A stretch of DNA of 64,000 nucleotides from DATFQE01 sp963739085 (GCA_963739085.1 CAVTZA010000023.1:15940-79939), one strand, 5' to 3'. Counted from the first letter of the stretch, positions 35,653 to 44,747 are shown. Translations and numbers: made by a program. Notes: a model not told the origin generated them from the sequence alone.

Positions 35653-36492
35653 ATGGAAGCGGAATCTACCCCGATCGACGCGAGGAAACAGGCGAGCCGG
35701 TTCATCGAGGCCGCGGGCGAGCTGCTGCGGCGGATCGAGGAGACGCAGGCCGACGCGCTCGCCGCGGCCGCCGGGCTGTGCGCGGACGCGATCGCGCCCG
35801 GCGGGCTCGTCCACGCGTTCGGCAGCGGCCACTCGCGCATCCCGGTCGAGGAGCTGTTCCCGCGCTACGGCTCGTATCCGGGCTTCAACCCGATCGTCGA
35901 GCTGTCGCTGACCTTCCACACGCAGGTCGTCGGCGCCAACGGCCAGCGCCAGGCGATGTTCATCGAGCGCGTCGAAGGGCTCGCCGAGACCATCCTCGAG
36001 AACTTCCGGCTCGAACCGCCCGACGCGATGATCGTCTTCAGCGTCAGCGGGCTCTCGGCCGTCCCGATCGAGATGGCGCAGGGTGCGCGCCGGCGCGGCC
36101 TGCCGGTGATCGCCGTCACATCGGTGGAGCATTCGCTTAGCGGCTCTTCCGGGCACTCGTCCGGCACTCGGCTGCTCGATCACGCGGACGTCGTCGTCGA
36201 CCTCTGCACCCCTCCGGGCGACGCGCTGGTGCCGATCGACGGCCTCGACACCCCGGTGGGGCCAGGCTCCAGCATCGCCGCCGTCGCGATCGCGAACGAG
36301 CTCAAGGCGCGGACGGCGGCGCTGCTCGTCGAACGTGGCGCGATGACTCCGGTTCTGACGAGCGCTGCGCTCGTCGGGGCGGAACGGTCGCGTCAGCTGT
36401 TCGACGAGGCGTATGCCGAGCACGCGAGGCGTCTCGCCGCGGTGCTCGCCTCGTCCACAGCTCGAACGACAGCCAGAGAACGAGAAACGTGA
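35653..36492 (+). CDS. SIS-domain sugar isomerase (UPF0309-like)
   Basis: A 279-residue phosphosugar-binding protein. An N-terminal helical segment (EAAGELLRRIEETQADAL) precedes the SIS fold with HAFGSGHSRIPVEELFPRYG (loop serine and conserved E) and VFSVSGLSAVPIEMAQ. This matches the UPF0309/YckF-like group; the reaction is unproven. The ATG at 35653 is preferred to an upstream TTG because an operator (35630-35647) overlaps that upstream region. The last 190 bp overlap an oppositely oriented gene, which is unusually long for convergent neighbours. The tail after HARRLAAVL is low-complexity and may be misframed. Confidence 0.85.
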   Translation: MEAESTPIDARKQASRFIEAAGELLRRIEETQADALAAAAGLCADAIAPGGLVHAFGSGHSRIPVEELFPRYGSYPGFNPIVELSLTFHTQVVGANGQRQAMFIERVEGLAETILENFRLEPPDAMIVFSVSGLSAVPIEMAQGARRRGLPVIAVTSVEHSLSGSSGHSSGTRLLDHADVVVDLCTPPGDALVPIDGLDTPVGPGSSIAAVAIANELKARTAALLVERGAMTPVLTSAALVGAERSRQLFDEAYAEHARRLAAVLASSTARTTARERET

Positions 36493-37051
36493 CGCCGAAG
36501 AGCACGGCGACCCTGATCAGGTCGGTCGAGCCTGAGCCGGCGCTGCTCGGCTCCGAGCCCAGCACGGGCGCGGGCGGGATGTCTGCCGGCAACGGATGCC
36601 CGCCGGCCCGGGCGAGCTGACGGGCTCCGGCGATCGCCGCCCGCGCGAGCGCATCGCCCTGCCGGCCCTGCGGCGGGTCGAGGCCCTGTGCGAGCGAGCG
36701 GGCCTCCGCGCGCGTCAGGTCCGGGCCCGATATGCCGAAGCCGAACGGCGTGACGATCAGGACCGGCCCCCGCAGCGTGCTGCCGAGCTCGCCGCTCACG
36801 AACTCCGCGTACCGCTGCGGCCGCCGCAGCATCTGGGGGTCGTCGGTGAGGTCGTCCTCCGTCGCGACCAGCGCGACCTTGATCGGGTAACCGCGCCGCT
36901 CCGATGCCTGGAGGACGCCCAGCAGCTCGAGCTCGACTGCCTGGGACGGCCGGCTTGCGAAGGCCGGGTACAGCAGCTCGGCCTCGAGGTAGTGGCTCGC
37001 AGGGTCGCCGTGCCCGAGCGCGCTCCCCGGCGCAGCGAGCGCGACGAGCAC
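36302..37051 (-). CDS. Signal-peptide, TPM-like membrane-anchored protein
   Basis: A protein of about 250 residues. A hydrophobic leader (VLVALAAPGSALG) precedes an extracytoplasmic domain resembling TPM-type modules (ELLGVLQASERRGYPIKVALV, GPVLIVTPFGFGISG). A single transmembrane helix follows (VAVLFGVTFLVLWLSFEL, about 180-200) and then a basic tail. The leader lacks positive residues if it begins at GTG 37051. Homologous-looking basic sequence (LARHRLAAVA) starts at a CTG near 37084, so a CTG start is possible. The basic tail (about 36302-36440) lies wholly antisense to the SIS gene and may reflect a missed frame change. Function unknown. Confidence 0.6.
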   Translation of the reverse strand: MLVALAAPGSALGHGDPASHYLEAELLYPAFASRPSQAVELELLGVLQASERRGYPIKVALVATEDDLTDDPQMLRRPQRYAEFVSGELGSTLRGPVLIVTPFGFGISGPDLTRAEARSLAQGLDPPQGRQGDALARAAIAGARQLARAGGHPLPADIPPAPVLGSEPSSAGSGSTDLIRVAVLFGVTFLVLWLSFELWTRRAPRRDASRARHTPRRTADATVPPRRAQRSSEPESSRHVRRAAPPSAP

Positions 37052-37073
37052 GGCGACGGCTGCGAGCCGATGT

Positions 37074-38321
37074 CTAGCCAGTGACCTGCGCCTCGCTCTC
37101 GAGCGGTGCGTCGTCGACCACGGTGCTGTGCGGATGTCCCTTCCCGCCGCCCCGCAGCCCGAGCAGGTTCTGGAGGCTGATCTTGGCGTGGCGCAGCGAC
37201 CGGCCGGGATCGCTGGCCGGGCCGGGCCCGCTGTCGCTCTCGACGATGTAGAACCGCGAGCCCTTCGCTCCGATCTCGTCGAAGAGCCGCTTGAAGCCGA
37301 TCACGGCCGGGTCCGGGTCGACCGGATAGCCCTGGCCGATCGAGCCCTCGAGCGAATAGATGGCGTCCACGAACGTCGGCGTTCGCTGGACGGTCTGCGT
37401 GAACGGGTTCGCCGGGGGCGCCGGCTGCGGGACGAGCCTGCTGCCGTCCTTGATGTGCCAGGCGAGGAGCCGTTTCTGGTTGCGGAAGAACCAGCCCGGG
37501 AGGTCGAAGATCGTCGCTGCCGTCGGCCCCGGGAAGCGCGCCCGGCCGGAATAGGCGTGGAAGATGTCGGGCTCGAACCACACCACGCTCGGATCCGTGT
37601 TCTCCGTGAACCAGTCGAGCCGGTGGACGGTGGACAGCTCCGGATGCGCCGGGTCGTTGAAGAACATGAAGTTGTTCTGCTCGGGGTGCAGGTAGTACCG
37701 CATCCCCTCGGCCGCGAGGGCAGCGCCGACGGTGTTGTAGTTCGCCGCCGCGGTCTGCCAGTTCGCGAGGAGATTCGCCGCCGCGCCGCCGACCGGGTCG
37801 CCGGCCGTGCCGATCATCGTGTGGCCGAGGGTGTGGGCGATGTCGATCTGCGCCTGGCGCGTCGTCGGATCCACCATCGTCGCCAGGCCGCCCGTGTGCG
37901 TGCCGGTGGACGCGAGCCCCGCGTTGTCGAGCGCGGTGCGGATCTCCGGGATCGTGATCGGGCCGTTGGCGCCCTGGTTGAAGCTGAAGAACTCGATTCC
38001 CCGGTAGCCGACCGACGCCAGGTACTCGAACACCGCGGCGAACCCGCCGGGCAGCGGCTCGAGCGGGCCGAGGTCGTTCGGGTCCTCGGGGAAGGTCGGG
38101 CCGCCCAGGCGACCCGTCACCGAGCCGTTCAGCCTCGTGATCGCGTCGCGGATCGAGAACTGCTGGACGCTCGACTTGCCGGGCGGGACGAGCCGTTCAC
38201 CCGTTCCGTTCGGGCCGCTGAACGCCTGCGGCGCCCACGAGCCGAGGACGGTTATGCCTGCAGCCCCTGCCGCGGCCGTGCCGAGGAACTTCCTACGGCT
38301 GAGTGTCTCTTCCTTCGTCAC
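37074..38321 (-). CDS. Tat-exported sugar phosphate isomerase/epimerase-like protein
   Basis: A 415-residue TIM-barrel protein of the AP-endonuclease-2/xylose isomerase-like superfamily. A Tat signal is clear: SRRKFLGTAAAGAAGITVLG (residues 8-27). Barrel motifs include SIRDAI, GYRGIEFFSFN, STGTHTGG, YYLHPEQNNFMFF and LAWHIKDGSR. It is probably folded in the cytoplasm with a metal, then exported. The substrate is unknown. It lies 49 bp downstream of the ThuA-GSDH gene, on the same strand. These two protein types often occur together in bacteria that process extracellular sugars, so joint action outside the cell is plausible. Confidence 0.85.
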   Translation of the reverse strand: MTKEETLSRRKFLGTAAAGAAGITVLGSWAPQAFSGPNGTGERLVPPGKSSVQQFSIRDAITRLNGSVTGRLGGPTFPEDPNDLGPLEPLPGGFAAVFEYLASVGYRGIEFFSFNQGANGPITIPEIRTALDNAGLASTGTHTGGLATMVDPTTRQAQIDIAHTLGHTMIGTAGDPVGGAAANLLANWQTAAANYNTVGAALAAEGMRYYLHPEQNNFMFFNDPAHPELSTVHRLDWFTENTDPSVVWFEPDIFHAYSGRARFPGPTAATIFDLPGWFFRNQKRLLAWHIKDGSRLVPQPAPPANPFTQTVQRTPTFVDAIYSLEGSIGQGYPVDPDPAVIGFKRLFDEIGAKGSRFYIVESDSGPGPASDPGRSLRHAKISLQNLLGLRGGGKGHPHSTVVDDAPLESEAQVTG

Positions 38322-38370
38322 GTGCCTCCTCCCTTCTCCGCCTCGTTCGAGGCGTCGTTGCCCTCGCGGC

Positions 38371-41300
38371 CTACGGAGTGGAGATCCCCTGACCGCCGAA
38401 CTCGAACCAGTTGAGGTTGAACAAGTTGGTCGTGGGACCGCCCGGGATCGAGCGGAACACGAGGTACAGCTTGTGCGTCCCCGGCGGGTAGCCGACCGCC
38501 GTGGTCTGGGTCGCGTAGACGTTGCCCGTGCTGTTGATCCCGATCGTCGCGGCGAGCGGGCCGTCCGGCGCGTCGAACCGAAGCTCCACGGCAGCCCTCG
38601 GGTTTCCGGCCGTCCCCGCGGCCTGAACGCGGAACGAGCCCGAGTCCATGTTGAGGAAGTTCACCGGGTCGAGCGACGGCCCGCCGAGCGCGATCCAGTC
38701 GCCGGGGTCGATGCTCTGCACCTGGACGCCGTTGCCGTCGGCGGTGAAGCCGACCGTCGTCCCGCTAGTCGTCAGGACCTCCGCCTCCTGATGCTTTTGC
38801 TGGAGGACGATCTGCTCCGTCGACGAGAGGCCGCCGCTGTCGGTGTACGACGCGCTGAGCCCGCCCGCGACGTAGCCGCCGGCGTGCATCGCGTCGGCGG
38901 GATCCGTCTGGTAGACGCCGGAGCAGCCGGTCTGCGTCGCCCCCGCGTGGCCGTGCGTGTCATGGACGAGGACGAAGGTCAGCTGCACCCTGGTGCAGTC
39001 GATCGTCGAGTCCTCCGGGTCGGTGACGGTGACGCTCCAGGGGATCTTGTCCCCGAAGGAGAAGAAGCCGCCGGCGACCGGCGTCGCGATCGTCACCTTC
39101 GGCGCCGTGTTGCCGACGGTGATCTTCACCGTTGCGACGGCGGATTTGCCGCTCGAGTTCGCCACCGTCAGCTTGGCCGTGTAGTCGCCCACCGTCGTGT
39201 ACGTGAAGGTCGGGCTCGGATCGAGCGAATCGACCGTGCCGTCGTTCTGGAAGTCCCAGGCGAACGTGATCGACTCGTTCGGATCCGGATCCGAGGAGCC
39301 GGCGCTCGAGAAGTTCACGGTCAGCGGCGCCTGCCCGGACGACGGCGTCGCCGATGCGACTGCCGTCGGCGCACGCGTGCCCTTGACGTAGCTGAACCTG
39401 ACGAGCTTGGCGTCCGGGTTCGCCCGGAAGAAGCCGTCGCCGTACGTGAGCAGGTAGAAGTTGCCGTCCGGGCCGAACTTGCTGTCCATCGGCGCGTCGC
39501 AGAAGAACGGCTGCGGCTGCTCGCCGCAGTTGAGCGTCTCGCTGATCTTGAAGATCTTCCCCTGCGAGTCGAGCCGGACCTCGCGCAGGTAGTCGCGGGT
39601 GAACTCGGAGAAGATGAACGCGCCGCCGAAGTACGCAGGGAACTTCGTCGCGCTCGGGTTGACGGGGTCGTACTCGTACGGCACCGCTCCGTGTGGACCG
39701 ACGCCGCCGCCGGGGCCGAACTCCGGGAAGAGCTGTGGACACGAGGTGGCGCCCGAGCCGTTGTAGTAGGCGAAGCACGGCGTACCGAGCGGGCCGCCGG
39801 GCGGCGCGTTGTTGTCCTGGAAGGAGTACCAGACGTCCGGTTGCGCGATCGGCGGCGCGAACTGGTTACCCGTGTTCCAGCGCGAGGTGTTCTCGGTCCC
39901 GCGGCTTGCGTTGTCGCACTCGAACGGCTTCGGCGGGCTGTCGAGAGTCTGCGCCGTGTTGAAGTTCCACGTGTAGTACGGCAGCTTCGGCGAGTAGCAG
40001 AGCGGCCACCCGTAGTTGGACGGGCGGCGGATGATCTCGATCCGCCCGGCGCCGGCGGGGCCGCGCAGGTTCTCCGGCACCCGCGAGTCGGGCGAGTAGT
40101 CGGTGACATACGCCACGTCGTTGCCGTCGAGGTTGAGCCGGAACGGGTTCCGGAAGCCCATCGCGTAGATCTCGGGCCGTGTGCCGGCCGTGCCGGGCGG
40201 GAACAGGTTGCCGGACGGAATCGTGTACGAGCCGTCGGGCTGCACGTGGATGCGGAGGACCTTGCCGCGCAGGTCGTTCGTGTTGAGCGCGGAGCGCCGC
40301 GCGTCGACCCAGGGCACGTTGAAGAGCGCGCCCTCTTGCGTGGTCGCGACCGTGACGGCGGGGCTGTCGGCCGTCATCTGTGGGACGTTCGTCTCCGAGA
40401 GCGACCCGCGGAAGTTGACGGTGCGCGTGTTCGTCCCCGTCACGGCGACGTCGTCGATGTTGGCGAGGGCCTCGAGCTTCTGCTCGAGATCCGTGTTCGA
40501 GATCGGCACGGCGATGGGAGCAGTCGTCTGGCCGTCGAACGTCAGGGTGAACGTGCCCCCGGTCGCCGACACGGCGACCGTCTGGTTTTCGTTCGTGAGC
40601 ATGTCGTTGAAGGGCGAGAACCCGCCGGAGTTGCCGCCGCCGGCGGGCGTGTCGTCGCCCGTGACCATCCAGAGGTTGTTCTGCGAGTCGAACCGGATCT
40701 CGCCCGCCACGTGGCAGCAGGCGCCGCGGTTGACCCCGACCTTCAGGATCTTCTGTTCGGTCGCGAAGTCCAGGTGCGGCGTCGGCTGCTCGACGAACTT
40801 GAAGCGGCTGAGCTGGAAGTAGCCCTTCCAGACGTCCCAGACGCTCGGGTCGGCGCTCGGCGTCGTCGGCGCGTTCCCTTCCGGGGTCGTCGGCGGGTAG
40901 GGCGGGTCCATGTTCGTCGGCGCGTAGTAGACGTAGACCCACTTGTTCGTCGCGAAGTCCTTGTCGATCGCGACGCCCTGGAGCCCGTCCTCGCTGTTCG
41001 TGTAGACGTCGAAGTGGTTGACGATCGTCGACGTCCCGCCCGCCGGGTCGACGAGCCGCAGATCACCGCTGCGGGCGGTCTCGAGGATGCGGCCGTCGGG
41101 CAGGACCTCGAAGCCCATCGGCTCGCCGAGGCCGCCCGGGTTGGTCGCCAGTATCCGCATCTCGTAGTTCGACAGCACGGTGGCGCCGCAATCGCCGGGA
41201 GCCACGCCGGCCGCCCACTCGAGCGCACGGAGCAGGTGCGTCTGGAATGCGGGCTCGGAGAACGAGGCCGTCGTATCGCCGCCGGCCGTGTAGAACGAGC

Positions 41301-42003
41301 GTCCGCCCTTGAAGTCCCGGCACCACGCGACGGGGTGGTCGAAGCCCATCGTGCCGCCGGTGATGGCGGGGAGCGTTGCGCCCGACGGCTGGATGTCGAA
41401 CGGCTTCTCGACGACCGTGGCGAGGACGTGCGAGGACCCGCGAACGTTCTTGTCGAAGTTGAACCAGCGGTCGGTTCGCGTCCAGTACTCGGGGAGGTCC
41501 TTCGTTGCGGGATGGACGCGATCGGCGACCTTGACCGTCGCCTGCTGCGCGGCGGTCTCTCCGGTCGCGCGCGCGCCGAGCAGGTCGCTCAGGAACTGCC
41601 AGTTCGGCTCGGCGTTGATCGCCGCGTGGATGCCGAAGAAGCCGCCCCCGTTCTTGAAGTACTGCTCGAAGTTGGCCTGCTGCGGATTGGTCAGCACGTC
41701 GCCCGTCGTGTTCAGGAACACGACCGCGCGGTAGCGCTCGAGCTGCTTGACCGTGTCGAACTTGTCCGCCTGGTCGCTCGCCTCGACGGCGAAGTTGTTG
41801 GCCTTGCCGAGTTCGCGGATCGCCGCCACCCCGTCCTTCGTCGAGGCGTGGCTCCCGGCTGCAGCCTTCGTGAAGACGAACACGCGATACGAAGGCTTCG
41901 AGCTGCTCGCCGGCGGAGCGGGCGCAGCGGCAGCAGGCAAGGCAAGCGCGAGAACGGCCGGCACGAGCCAGCGCAGGACGGTTGTCCGGCTTGCGGACGT
42001 CAC
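38371..42003 (-). CDS. Secreted ThuA - GSDH beta-propeller - PKD - carbohydrate-binding multidomain protein
   Basis: A 1210-residue exported protein. A signal peptide (VLRWLVPAVLALALPAAA) is followed by a ThuA-like domain (about 36-262; YRVFVFTKAAAG, GGGFFGIHAA). A glucose/sorbosone dehydrogenase-type propeller (about 278-868; EVLPDGRILETARSGDLRL, GLQGVAIDKDF, GFRNPFRLNLDGNDVAY) comes next. A PKD domain (about 873-965; AWDFQNDGTVDS) and a C-terminal CBM6-like module (about 1090-1210) complete it. An extra domain of about 85 residues (470-556; FTLTFDGQTTAPIAVP, NVPQMTADSPAV), of a type seen in surface proteins, interrupts the propeller. PQQ-dependent sugar oxidation is possible; structural or polysaccharide binding is the alternative. 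Confidence 0.88.
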   Translation of the reverse strand: MTSASRTTVLRWLVPAVLALALPAAAAPAPPASSSKPSYRVFVFTKAAAGSHASTKDGVAAIRELGKANNFAVEASDQADKFDTVKQLERYRAVVFLNTTGDVLTNPQQANFEQYFKNGGGFFGIHAAINAEPNWQFLSDLLGARATGETAAQQATVKVADRVHPATKDLPEYWTRTDRWFNFDKNVRGSSHVLATVVEKPFDIQPSGATLPAITGGTMGFDHPVAWCRDFKGGRSFYTAGGDTTASFSEPAFQTHLLRALEWAAGVAPGDCGATVLSNYEMRILATNPGGLGEPMGFEVLPDGRILETARSGDLRLVDPAGGTSTIVNHFDVYTNSEDGLQGVAIDKDFATNKWVYVYYAPTNMDPPYPPTTPEGNAPTTPSADPSVWDVWKGYFQLSRFKFVEQPTPHLDFATEQKILKVGVNRGACCHVAGEIRFDSQNNLWMVTGDDTPAGGGNSGGFSPFNDMLTNENQTVAVSATGGTFTLTFDGQTTAPIAVPISNTDLEQKLEALANIDDVAVTGTNTRTVNFRGSLSETNVPQMTADSPAVTVATTQEGALFNVPWVDARRSALNTNDLRGKVLRIHVQPDGSYTIPSGNLFPPGTAGTRPEIYAMGFRNPFRLNLDGNDVAYVTDYSPDSRVPENLRGPAGAGRIEIIRRPSNYGWPLCYSPKLPYYTWNFNTAQTLDSPPKPFECDNASRGTENTSRWNTGNQFAPPIAQPDVWYSFQDNNAPPGGPLGTPCFAYYNGSGATSCPQLFPEFGPGGGVGPHGAVPYEYDPVNPSATKFPAYFGGAFIFSEFTRDYLREVRLDSQGKIFKISETLNCGEQPQPFFCDAPMDSKFGPDGNFYLLTYGDGFFRANPDAKLVRFSYVKGTRAPTAVASATPSSGQAPLTVNFSSAGSSDPDPNESITFAWDFQNDGTVDSLDPSPTFTYTTVGDYTAKLTVANSSGKSAVATVKITVGNTAPKVTIATPVAGGFFSFGDKIPWSVTVTDPEDSTIDCTRVQLTFVLVHDTHGHAGATQTGCSGVYQTDPADAMHAGGYVAGGLSASYTDSGGLSSTEQIVLQQKHQEAEVLTTSGTTVGFTADGNGVQVQSIDPGDWIALGGPSLDPVNFLNMDSGSFRVQAAGTAGNPRAAVELRFDAPDGPLAATIGINSTGNVYATQTTAVGYPPGTHKLYLVFRSIPGGPTTNLFNLNWFEFGGQGISTP

Positions 42004-42194
42004 TGAGAACCTCCCCCATGAGTGATGTCGAGCGTCTGGCGGCGGGCGTTCGGCGTCGGTGCGGCCGCAGAGATCGATTCACCTGCCGCACGGCCCAGCG
42101 CATTGCCTGCGCCGATGACCGAGCTCATTGCCGCGGGACTCTACGACATCTTCTGCCTGACGACTGGATAAGTTGCTAGCTGGTAAAGCAAAGT

Positions 42195-42211
42195 TTGCGT
42201 CGATAACGCAA
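42195..42211. promoter_or_regulatory. Inverted repeat in ThuA-GSDH / ROK divergent region
   Basis: TTGCGT, five bases, ACGCAA. It sits in the AT-richest stretch of the 265-bp gap between the divergent ThuA-GSDH and ROK genes, about 42 bp before the TAGACT box at 42253-42258. It is a candidate repressor operator, perhaps for the ROK protein. The rest of the gap holds no gene. Confidence 0.4.
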
Positions 42212-42252
42212 GAAGTTTGGTCGGCGAGATGCAAAAGATGGCGACATCGGCG

Positions 42253-42258
42253 TAGACT
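42253..42258 (+). promoter_or_regulatory. -10 box of ROK regulator gene
   Basis: TAGACT, 10 nt before the ATG at 42269. It supports that ATG, rather than the GTG at 42321, as the real start. Confidence 0.4.
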
Positions 42259-42268
42259 GGCGGCTGCG

Positions 42269-43537
42269 ATGACGCGGACCGATCGCCCCGGCCGAAGAAC
42301 GCCTTCAGGGGATCGTCAGCGTGCTCGATCACGTCCGAACGCACGGTTCTTCGACGCGAGCCGGCCTGGTGCACGCGACGGGGCTCAGCCGTGCCGTCGT
42401 GACGCAGCGGGTCGGCGAGCTGATCGAGTACGGCGTGCTCGCGGAGGGCGATCTGGGTGCGTCCACGGGTGGGCGTGCCCCGCGCCTCGTCCGCTTCCGC
42501 GCCGACGCCGGCCACCTGCTGGTGGCGGATCTCGGCGCGACGAGCATGGACGTCGCCGTGGCCGACCTGTCCGGGTCGATCCTCGCCCACGTCCAGGAGC
42601 CGTGCGACATCGCGGCCGGCCCGGAGAGCGTCCTCGCCCGCGTCGAGGCGCTCTTCGCCGGGAGCCTCGGCGCCGAGTCGAGGCCAGGCTCCCTTTGGGG
42701 GATCGGCATTGGGGTGCCGGGCCCGGTCGAGTTCGACACCGGTAAGCCGATCGCGCCGCCGATCATGCCCGGCTGGGACCGCTACTCGGTTCGCGAGCGG
42801 TTTGCCCACTACCAGGTTCCCGTGTGGGTCGACAACGACGTCAACGTGATGGCCGTCGGCGAGCGTCGGGCCGGGATCGCGCGGGGCCACGACAACGTGG
42901 TGTTCGTCAAGATCGGGACCGGCATCGGCGCGGGGATCGTCGTGAATGGGAGGCTGCACCGCGGGGCCCAGGGCTGTGCCGGCGACGTCGGACACATCCA
43001 GATCACCGACGACCCGGCGGTCGTGTGTCGGTGCGGCAACATCGGCTGCCTGGAGGCGCTCGCCGGAGGAGGAGCACTGGGCCGCGATGCCGAGTCGGTT
43101 GCACGACAGGATCGCAGCCCGTTCCTTCGGAGGCTCCTGGAGGAGAAGGGCTCGCTCGACGGCGGCGGACGTGGCCAGCGGCGCAAGCCACGGCGACCCG
43201 ACCTGCGTCGAGCTGCTCACGAATGCGGGGCGGCTGGTCGGGCACATGCTCGCGAGCGTCGTGAACTTCTTCAACCCGTCGCTGATCGTCATCGGCGGCG
43301 GCGTCGCGGGTGCGGGCGACCAGCTGCTCGCGACGATCCGCGAGACCGTTTACCGGCGCTCGCTGCCGCTGGCGACGCGGGAGCTCGTCGTCAAGCGGTC
43401 GGAGCTCGGCGATCGCGCGGGCGTCGTCGGCGCGGCGGCGATCGTGACCGACGAGCTGTTCAGGGCGACGCACCTACGGCAGTGGCTCGACGTCGGGACG
43501 TCCCAACGGTGGACACGTGGTGGCGGCTCCCCACTGA
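42269..43537 (+). pseudogene. ROK-family regulator/sugar kinase-like, two or three apparent frameshifts
   Basis: A ROK protein of about 420 residues. The N-terminal winged helix (STRAGLVHATGLSRAVVTQR) is followed by an actin-like domain with LLVADLGATSMDVAV, GTGIGAGIVVNG and the zinc motif CRCGNIGCLEALAG. HTH-bearing ROK proteins are usually sugar-responsive repressors. Frame breaks fall in the CCCC run at 42286-42289 (joining MTRTDRP to EERLQGIVSVLDHV) and at 43156-43161. After the second, VNFFNPSLIVIGGGVAGAG continues in a new frame. A third break near the end may lead to the stop at 43537; otherwise the frame runs to 43656, into the next gene. It presumably controls the importer operon. 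Confidence 0.75.
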
Positions 43538-43563
43538 TGCCGCGGCAAGACAGATCCAGCTTG

Positions 43564-43584
43564 CACGGATTCGTCGAATCGGTG
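43564..43584 (+). promoter_or_regulatory. 21-bp dyad upstream of ribose-type ABC operon
   Basis: Arms CACGGATTCG and CGAATCGGTG around a central T pair at nine of ten positions. It lies 52 bp before the binding-protein ATG and just upstream of a TAGCTAGAT -10-like stretch. It is a candidate ROK operator. Confidence 0.5.
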
Positions 43585-43636
43585 TTAGCTAGATCCCTGT
43601 TCTGCGCAAGGTGCGCATACGAGAAGGAGGGCAAAT

Positions 43637-44701
43637 ATGAAAGCTCGCGTTCTTGACGGCCGATGGCGTCCCCGGGCGCTGGCCGTCGCGATGGTCGCCG
43701 GCCTCGCCGTGCTGTTGGCGGGGTTCGCGACCAGCGGTAACGCGACGAGCACGCAGACGAAGTACACGCTCGGCATCTCCAACACGCTGGTCGGCAACGG
43801 CTGGCGCGAGGGGATGATCTGCTCGATCAAGGCGCAGGCTCTGAAGAGCGGGCAGGTGTCCGACCTCCGGATCGCCCACCGCCAGACGGACACGGCGGGC
43901 CAGATCGCCGACATCCGCACGATGATCTCCGCGGGCGTCAACGCGATCATCATCAACCCGTCGAATGCGAACGCGCTCAAGCCGATTGCGGCGCAGGCGC
44001 GGGCCCGCGGCATCACGGTGGTCTTCATCGACCAGTACGTGAACGCTCCGGGCGTCTACAACGCGACGAACGACCAGGTCGCGTACGGGCGGCTCGGCGC
44101 CGAGTGGCTGTTCAAGAAGATCGGCGGCCGCGGCAACGTCGTCGAGATGCGGGGCATCGCCGGAGTGCCGGCCGACACCGATCGGCACAAGGGCTTCCTG
44201 CAGGCGAAGAAGAAGTACCCGAACATCAAGGTCGTGAAGTCGGTCTTCACCGGGTGGCAGTTCGCCCCGGGCGGGAAGCAGATGCTCGACCTCCTGAACT
44301 CCGGCACGAAGGTCGACGGGGTCTGGACCTCCGGCATCGACTACACGGTGGTCAACGCGTTCAAGACCGCGAAGAAGAAGTACGTTCCGGTCGTGGGCGC
44401 CGACAACTTCGGCTTCATCCGGCAGGTCAAGGGCCGCTACCCGGGCTTCCAGGGTGCGGCCGTGACCAACCCGTCGTCGATCGGCGGCGTGGGCGTGTCG
44501 GTGGCGCTGAAGGCGCTGAACAAGCAGTCCGTGCCGAAGTGGGTCAAGCTGAAGCCGGACGTATGGACGTGGCCTGCGGACAAGGCCAAGATCAACCGCT
44601 TCGCCCAGCCGGGCGCCGCGGCGGACGCGAGCGCACAGCTCCAGATCTCGCCGTGGACGACGTACAGCCTGTCTCAGTACAAGGCGTGCAAGGGCCCCTA
44701 G
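43637..44701 (+). CDS. Ribose/xylose-type sugar-binding protein (ABC importer)
   Basis: A 354-residue periplasmic-binding-protein-fold (type I, LacI-like) protein. A long basic N-region and hydrophobic leader (LAVAMVAGLAVLLAGFA) lack a lipobox cysteine. The mature domain begins YTLGISNTLVGNGWREGM and includes IIINPSNANALKPIAAQA and VVGADNFGFIRQ. GAAGGAGG precedes the ATG. It would deliver a monosaccharide or polyol to the permeases at 46274-48271. A terminator-like hairpin directly after the gene should give it higher expression than the downstream ATPase. The ligand is unknown. Confidence 0.9.
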   Translation: MKARVLDGRWRPRALAVAMVAGLAVLLAGFATSGNATSTQTKYTLGISNTLVGNGWREGMICSIKAQALKSGQVSDLRIAHRQTDTAGQIADIRTMISAGVNAIIINPSNANALKPIAAQARARGITVVFIDQYVNAPGVYNATNDQVAYGRLGAEWLFKKIGGRGNVVEMRGIAGVPADTDRHKGFLQAKKKYPNIKVVKSVFTGWQFAPGGKQMLDLLNSGTKVDGVWTSGIDYTVVNAFKTAKKKYVPVVGADNFGFIRQVKGRYPGFQGAAVTNPSSIGGVGVSVALKALNKQSVPKWVKLKPDVWTWPADKAKINRFAQPGAAADASAQLQISPWTTYSLSQYKACKGP

Positions 44702-44720
44702 GCCGAAGCAGCAGTCCGGA

Positions 44721-44747
44721 GAGGGGGCGGCGGTTCGCCGCCCCCTC
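44721..44747 (+). terminator. Attenuating hairpin between binding-protein and ATPase genes
   Basis: A perfect 12-bp stem (GAGGGGGCGGCG with its complement) on a three-base loop, without a U-tract. It lies 20 bp after the binding-protein stop and 18 bp before the ATPase start. It is probably a partial terminator or mRNA-stabilising 3' hairpin. Confidence 0.7.

Noticed and set aside
38137..42006. A 1289-codon open frame antisense to the ThuA-GSDH gene.
   Set aside because: Its product is Arg/Ala/Glu/Val-rich without family motifs. It is the antisense shadow expected in very GC-rich DNA, while the opposite strand encodes clear domains.
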